Part shown: piece by piece, positions 61,473-64,000 of the stretch | Numbering within the stretch: position 1 is the stretch's first letter | Layout of the letters: every line of letters starts with the position of its first letter | Assembly: GCA_022827185.1 (NCBI GenBank) | Contig: JAJDTM010000056.1 | Coordinates: forward strand, 62,001-126,000 | Reading direction: 5' to 3' | DNA from: Candidatus Poribacteria bacterium | GTDB lineage: Bacteria > Poribacteria > WGA-4E > WGA-3G | Length of the DNA: 64,000 bases | Position numbers and translations under genes: made by a program | The notes under the pieces: model-generated | The model's input: the letters and a program-made list of their open reading frames with translations, nothing else | What the model was told of the DNA's origin: nothing | Database searches by the model: none

Positions 61473-63848
61473 ATGCGATTCACCTATTTTTGGCCCGGAT
61501 GGGCAGTTGCACTCGGTATCGGGATTGTCATTGGCATCACGCTCTTTGTCTACCTCCGAACAGCACACGCTATGCATCCGAGGTATCGGTTTTTACTCAT
61601 TGCAATACGGATCTGTGCAGCGTCGATCCTGCTCGGTTGCCTCTTAGCACCCGTCATCCTTGAAAAGAAGGACATCACACCACCGACACATCTCTCTATC
61701 TTAGTAGATACATCGCGGAGTATGGAACTCGTTGATACCCCTATAAGCACGTCACCGACATCTCGCCTAAATCAAGTGAATCAACTGCTGTTCGATCCAC
61801 AAGCACAACTCCTCCAGGCTTTACGCGACCGGTTTGAGGTGCATCTCTATCCTTTTGATACAGGACTTCATCAGAGCGTAGTGTTGCCCCAAGACCTTGA
61901 TGCCGAAAGTTTACCACAATTTGAACCGAAAGGAACGCTCACCGACATTGGAACTGCCATACGTGAAGTCGCAGCTGCATGGAAAGGACAACAAAACGCC
62001 GGGGTTCTACTTATTACCGATGGTGGACATAACTCCGGACAGTTATCTTTAGCGGATATTACTGCGTTGGAAGTGCCAGTCTATGCAATTGGTGTCGGCT
62101 CGGCAGAAGCCCCAAAGGATATCCAAATTCAGCATGTTGATTACACACCTGTTGCCTACACAAACCACGAAAATATCATCCGTGTGACGGTTGTGCAAAC
62201 GGGGTATATCGGTAAAGCGACGCGACTCTCTCTGCGTGAAGTGAAGCGTAAAACCCTTGTAGATACCGCAACATTAACCTTTGAACAGCCCCAAGACGCA
62301 ACAGCCGCGAGTACGACCACAAAACACGTTGTTGCGTTAAAATTAACACCGCAGGTCGAAGGGAACTTTCAATATACCGTTGAACTGCCAGCACTTGATG
62401 GCGAGTTGACAGAAGCAAACAATCAGAAAACGTTTTCAGTAAAAGTTGTAAAAGCAAAACTCAACGTTTTCTATCTCGAAGGCAGACCGAGGTGGGAGTA
62501 CACGTTTTTAAAACGCACATTAGAGCGAGACCCTGATATTGAGGCCACCTGCGCAGTTTTATTACGCAACAGATCTAAGCAGTTTCCGCCTGATAATACA
62601 GTGCTTAGCCGTTTAGATGGATACTATCCACAAACGATACCAGCATCCGAAACGCCACGATTCCCTGAAACGCCTGCTGAACTCTCCAAGTACGATGTGT
62701 TGATTTTAGGAGACTTAGGCGTTGATCATCTTACCAGCACGCAGCAACGTGCAATTGTTGACTTCGTTGAAATACAAGGAAAATCTATCATATTCCTGCC
62801 GTCTCGCAGGATGCTTGGCATGAATGGGCTGCGAAACACGGAATTAGCGCAGCTTTTGCCGATTGACATTCCAAGAGGTGGCTGTCGTCGGCACGATACT
62901 GAATCCACTGTCCAACTCACCCAATCCGGCGAGTTTCATCCGATGCTGCAGCTTATGGAGACGCAACGAAATCAACCCTCGGTTTCAGGCGAGCATAACG
63001 CCGCAATCTGGCGAAACATGCCACCTCTGTTTCGATCTTTTAGTGGATTTCGCCTTCGGGGTGGTGCAACAACCCTCATGAAAAGTGGGAAAGGCAACCC
63101 TATTCTGATACTCCAGAGAGCTGGCTTAGGCAAAAGCCTTCTAATTGCGGCGGAGGGACTCTGGAATTGGAGCTTCGGCGTTAATACTTTTAAAGATACC
63201 CGCTACGACGACATCTACGCACGCTTCTGGGCGCAAGCACTGCGGTGGATGGCAACCGACACCGATGACGAAAAATTACATCTTACCGCGGATGCGAATA
63301 CTTATGCTATTGGAGATACAGCGAAGGTCACGGCATATTTATACTCTAAGTCCTATCGCGCGACACAAACGGACGCGACAGTCCAATTTGAAGTCGTGCC
63401 ACCTGAAGGCGCGCCTTTCCAACTCCAGATTCGCGGGGTAACCGAAAGTACGGACGAATCAGCTTCACAGCAGACTGATATGGGGAATCTCTACACGGCT
63501 CAATTTACACTATTACAGAATGGAATCTATCATATTCGTGCCACTGGAAGAACTGGCGACCAGACACTCGGTGAGGATCAAATTGATATCCATGTTCATC
63601 CACAACTCGCTGAATTGGAAGCACCACAACTCAATGAAGACCTGCTGAAACAACTCGCGGCAGAAACTGGCGGTGCCTATTTTACGATGGCGGATGCGAA
63701 ATCGGTAACGGAAAATGTCGCTGATGTCCAAAATCCTGTATTTGTTGATGCGGAACGCGAACTCTGGAACCATCCTTTGATCCTCATTGCAGTCGTCGGA
63801 TTATTAGGAACAGAATGGTTTTTACGCAAACGGATCGGACTGACATAA
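61473..63848 (+). CDS. Membrane protein with VWA and GATase1-like domains
   Basis: 791 residues. Two N-terminal helices (WAVALGIGIVIGITLFVYL and FLLIAIRICAASILLGCLLA), then a von Willebrand A domain with its metal-binding MIDAS motif (LSILVDTSRSMELV, near 75-90, TLTDIGTAIREV and LLITDGGHNSGQ), then a domain like the glutamine amidotransferase fold (KYDVLILGDLGVDHL, FVEIQGKSIIFLPSRR, with GLGKSLLIAAEGLWNWSFG), and a C-terminal helix near 765. This domain order is known in BatA/DUF58/MoxR-associated clusters, a bacterial cell-envelope or stress system. It is followed 14 bases later by a DUF4159 gene, a usual companion. Confidence 0.85.
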   Translation: MRFTYFWPGWAVALGIGIVIGITLFVYLRTAHAMHPRYRFLLIAIRICAASILLGCLLAPVILEKKDITPPTHLSILVDTSRSMELVDTPISTSPTSRLNQVNQLLFDPQAQLLQALRDRFEVHLYPFDTGLHQSVVLPQDLDAESLPQFEPKGTLTDIGTAIREVAAAWKGQQNAGVLLITDGGHNSGQLSLADITALEVPVYAIGVGSAEAPKDIQIQHVDYTPVAYTNHENIIRVTVVQTGYIGKATRLSLREVKRKTLVDTATLTFEQPQDATAASTTTKHVVALKLTPQVEGNFQYTVELPALDGELTEANNQKTFSVKVVKAKLNVFYLEGRPRWEYTFLKRTLERDPDIEATCAVLLRNRSKQFPPDNTVLSRLDGYYPQTIPASETPRFPETPAELSKYDVLILGDLGVDHLTSTQQRAIVDFVEIQGKSIIFLPSRRMLGMNGLRNTELAQLLPIDIPRGGCRRHDTESTVQLTQSGEFHPMLQLMETQRNQPSVSGEHNAAIWRNMPPLFRSFSGFRLRGGATTLMKSGKGNPILILQRAGLGKSLLIAAEGLWNWSFGVNTFKDTRYDDIYARFWAQALRWMATDTDDEKLHLTADANTYAIGDTAKVTAYLYSKSYRATQTDATVQFEVVPPEGAPFQLQIRGVTESTDESASQQTDMGNLYTAQFTLLQNGIYHIRATGRTGDQTLGEDQIDIHVHPQLAELEAPQLNEDLLKQLAAETGGAYFTMADAKSVTENVADVQNPVFVDAERELWNHPLILIAVVGLLGTEWFLRKRIGLT

Positions 63849-63862
63849 AGGAGCAGGGCACT

Positions 63863-64000
63863 GTGATAGGACTAATAAAGTGGAAACCGGTTTTAATCTG
63901 CTGTCTTCTATTGGGTATATTCGGCGGTGGGCATATTAGACAAAATTTGCTCGCTACTGGTGCCCCAATGACTATTGCCCAAGTCCATTACAGCGGTGGT
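63863..64000 (+). CDS. DUF4159 family protein, 3' end beyond the window
   Basis: A GTG at 63863 behind AAGGAGCA opens a frame to the end of the window: a short N-terminal hydrophobic helix (PVLICCLLLGIFGGG), then TIAQVHYSGGG, which is the usual start of DUF4159. These proteins accompany VWA/BatA-type clusters as secreted or lipid-anchored members. 46 residues visible. Confidence 0.7.
   Translation, partial: MIGLIKWKPVLICCLLLGIFGGGHIRQNLLATGAPMTIAQVHYSGG

Noticed and set aside
1..64000. tRNA or rRNA genes
   Set aside because: No cloverleaf-type sequences or conserved rRNA blocks were seen while reading; small RNAs cannot be excluded without a covariance search.

Overview
The window looks like a chromosomal segment of an uncultivated bacterium with moderate base composition and many small palindromic and CTGA-type intergenic repeats. 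The gene style (mandelate racemase-type enolase, cytosolic sulfatase, LamG protein with a TW..LK-type C-terminus, Gfo/Idh oxidoreductases, sugar-phosphate isomerase-like TIM barrels, DUF4159/VWA membrane cluster, abundant Uma2, DUF2283, DUF433 and DUF5615 modules) is what I associate with Candidatus Poribacteria or a close relative. That assignment is inference: no rRNA or tRNA is present to test it.

Layout. 1-0.9 kb: end of a periplasmic ABC substrate-binding protein. 0.9-14.2 kb: a defence island bracketed by a type I restriction-modification system (hsdM, hsdS, hsdR), with a HigA-like antitoxin, a small HNH protein, a NACHT ATPase with a DL-rich repeat, an AAA ATPase with a small acidic partner, and a PIN protein packed between S and R. 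Its HsdS carries a CopG-antitoxin-like N-terminus and a C-terminal DUF433 antitoxin domain, followed by a frameshifted DUF5615 toxin. 14.2-22.3 kb: pyrophosphate-type phosphofructokinase, a ThDP enzyme, a large unrecognised protein, and two tandem FtsX/MacB-type permeases separated by a DUF4258/DUF2283 pair. 22.5-27.2 kb: Uma2 protein, a NucS-like nuclease and a type II restriction-modification pair whose putative endonuclease gene is split by an IS630 element. 27.2-40.7 kb: mostly metabolism (GDPD, hydroxyacid dehydrogenase, PfkB kinase, enolase-superfamily enzyme, MFS, sulfite oxidase-like enzyme, sulfatase, CapK/PaaK, and a nucleotidyltransferase-DUF89 fusion).

40.7-52.4 kb is the most unusual part: a second type I system on the minus strand (R, then S, then M) with extra genes. 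Between R and S lies a 1112-residue protein that I read as AlbA_2/Schlafen domain, HATPase_c_4 domain, Tudor-like domain, then an Argonaute MID-PIWI module whose guide 5'-end pocket looks kept but whose catalytic acidic residues look lost. The stop of this gene and the start of hsdS overlap or abut. Between S and M are a proteasome-like Ntn hydrolase and two unknown proteins, and the HsdS itself has two nearly identical target-recognition halves. This combined locus is my best candidate for a previously undescribed system.

52.5-64 kb returns to housekeeping and catabolism: LamG protein, two TIM-barrel isomerase-like proteins, a Gfo/Idh oxidoreductase, a GlmL-type ASKHA protein, GroEL under a near-consensus promoter, two small unknown proteins, and a VWA/GATase membrane protein followed by the start of a DUF4159 gene that runs off the window. 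No rRNA, tRNA or CRISPR array was seen.
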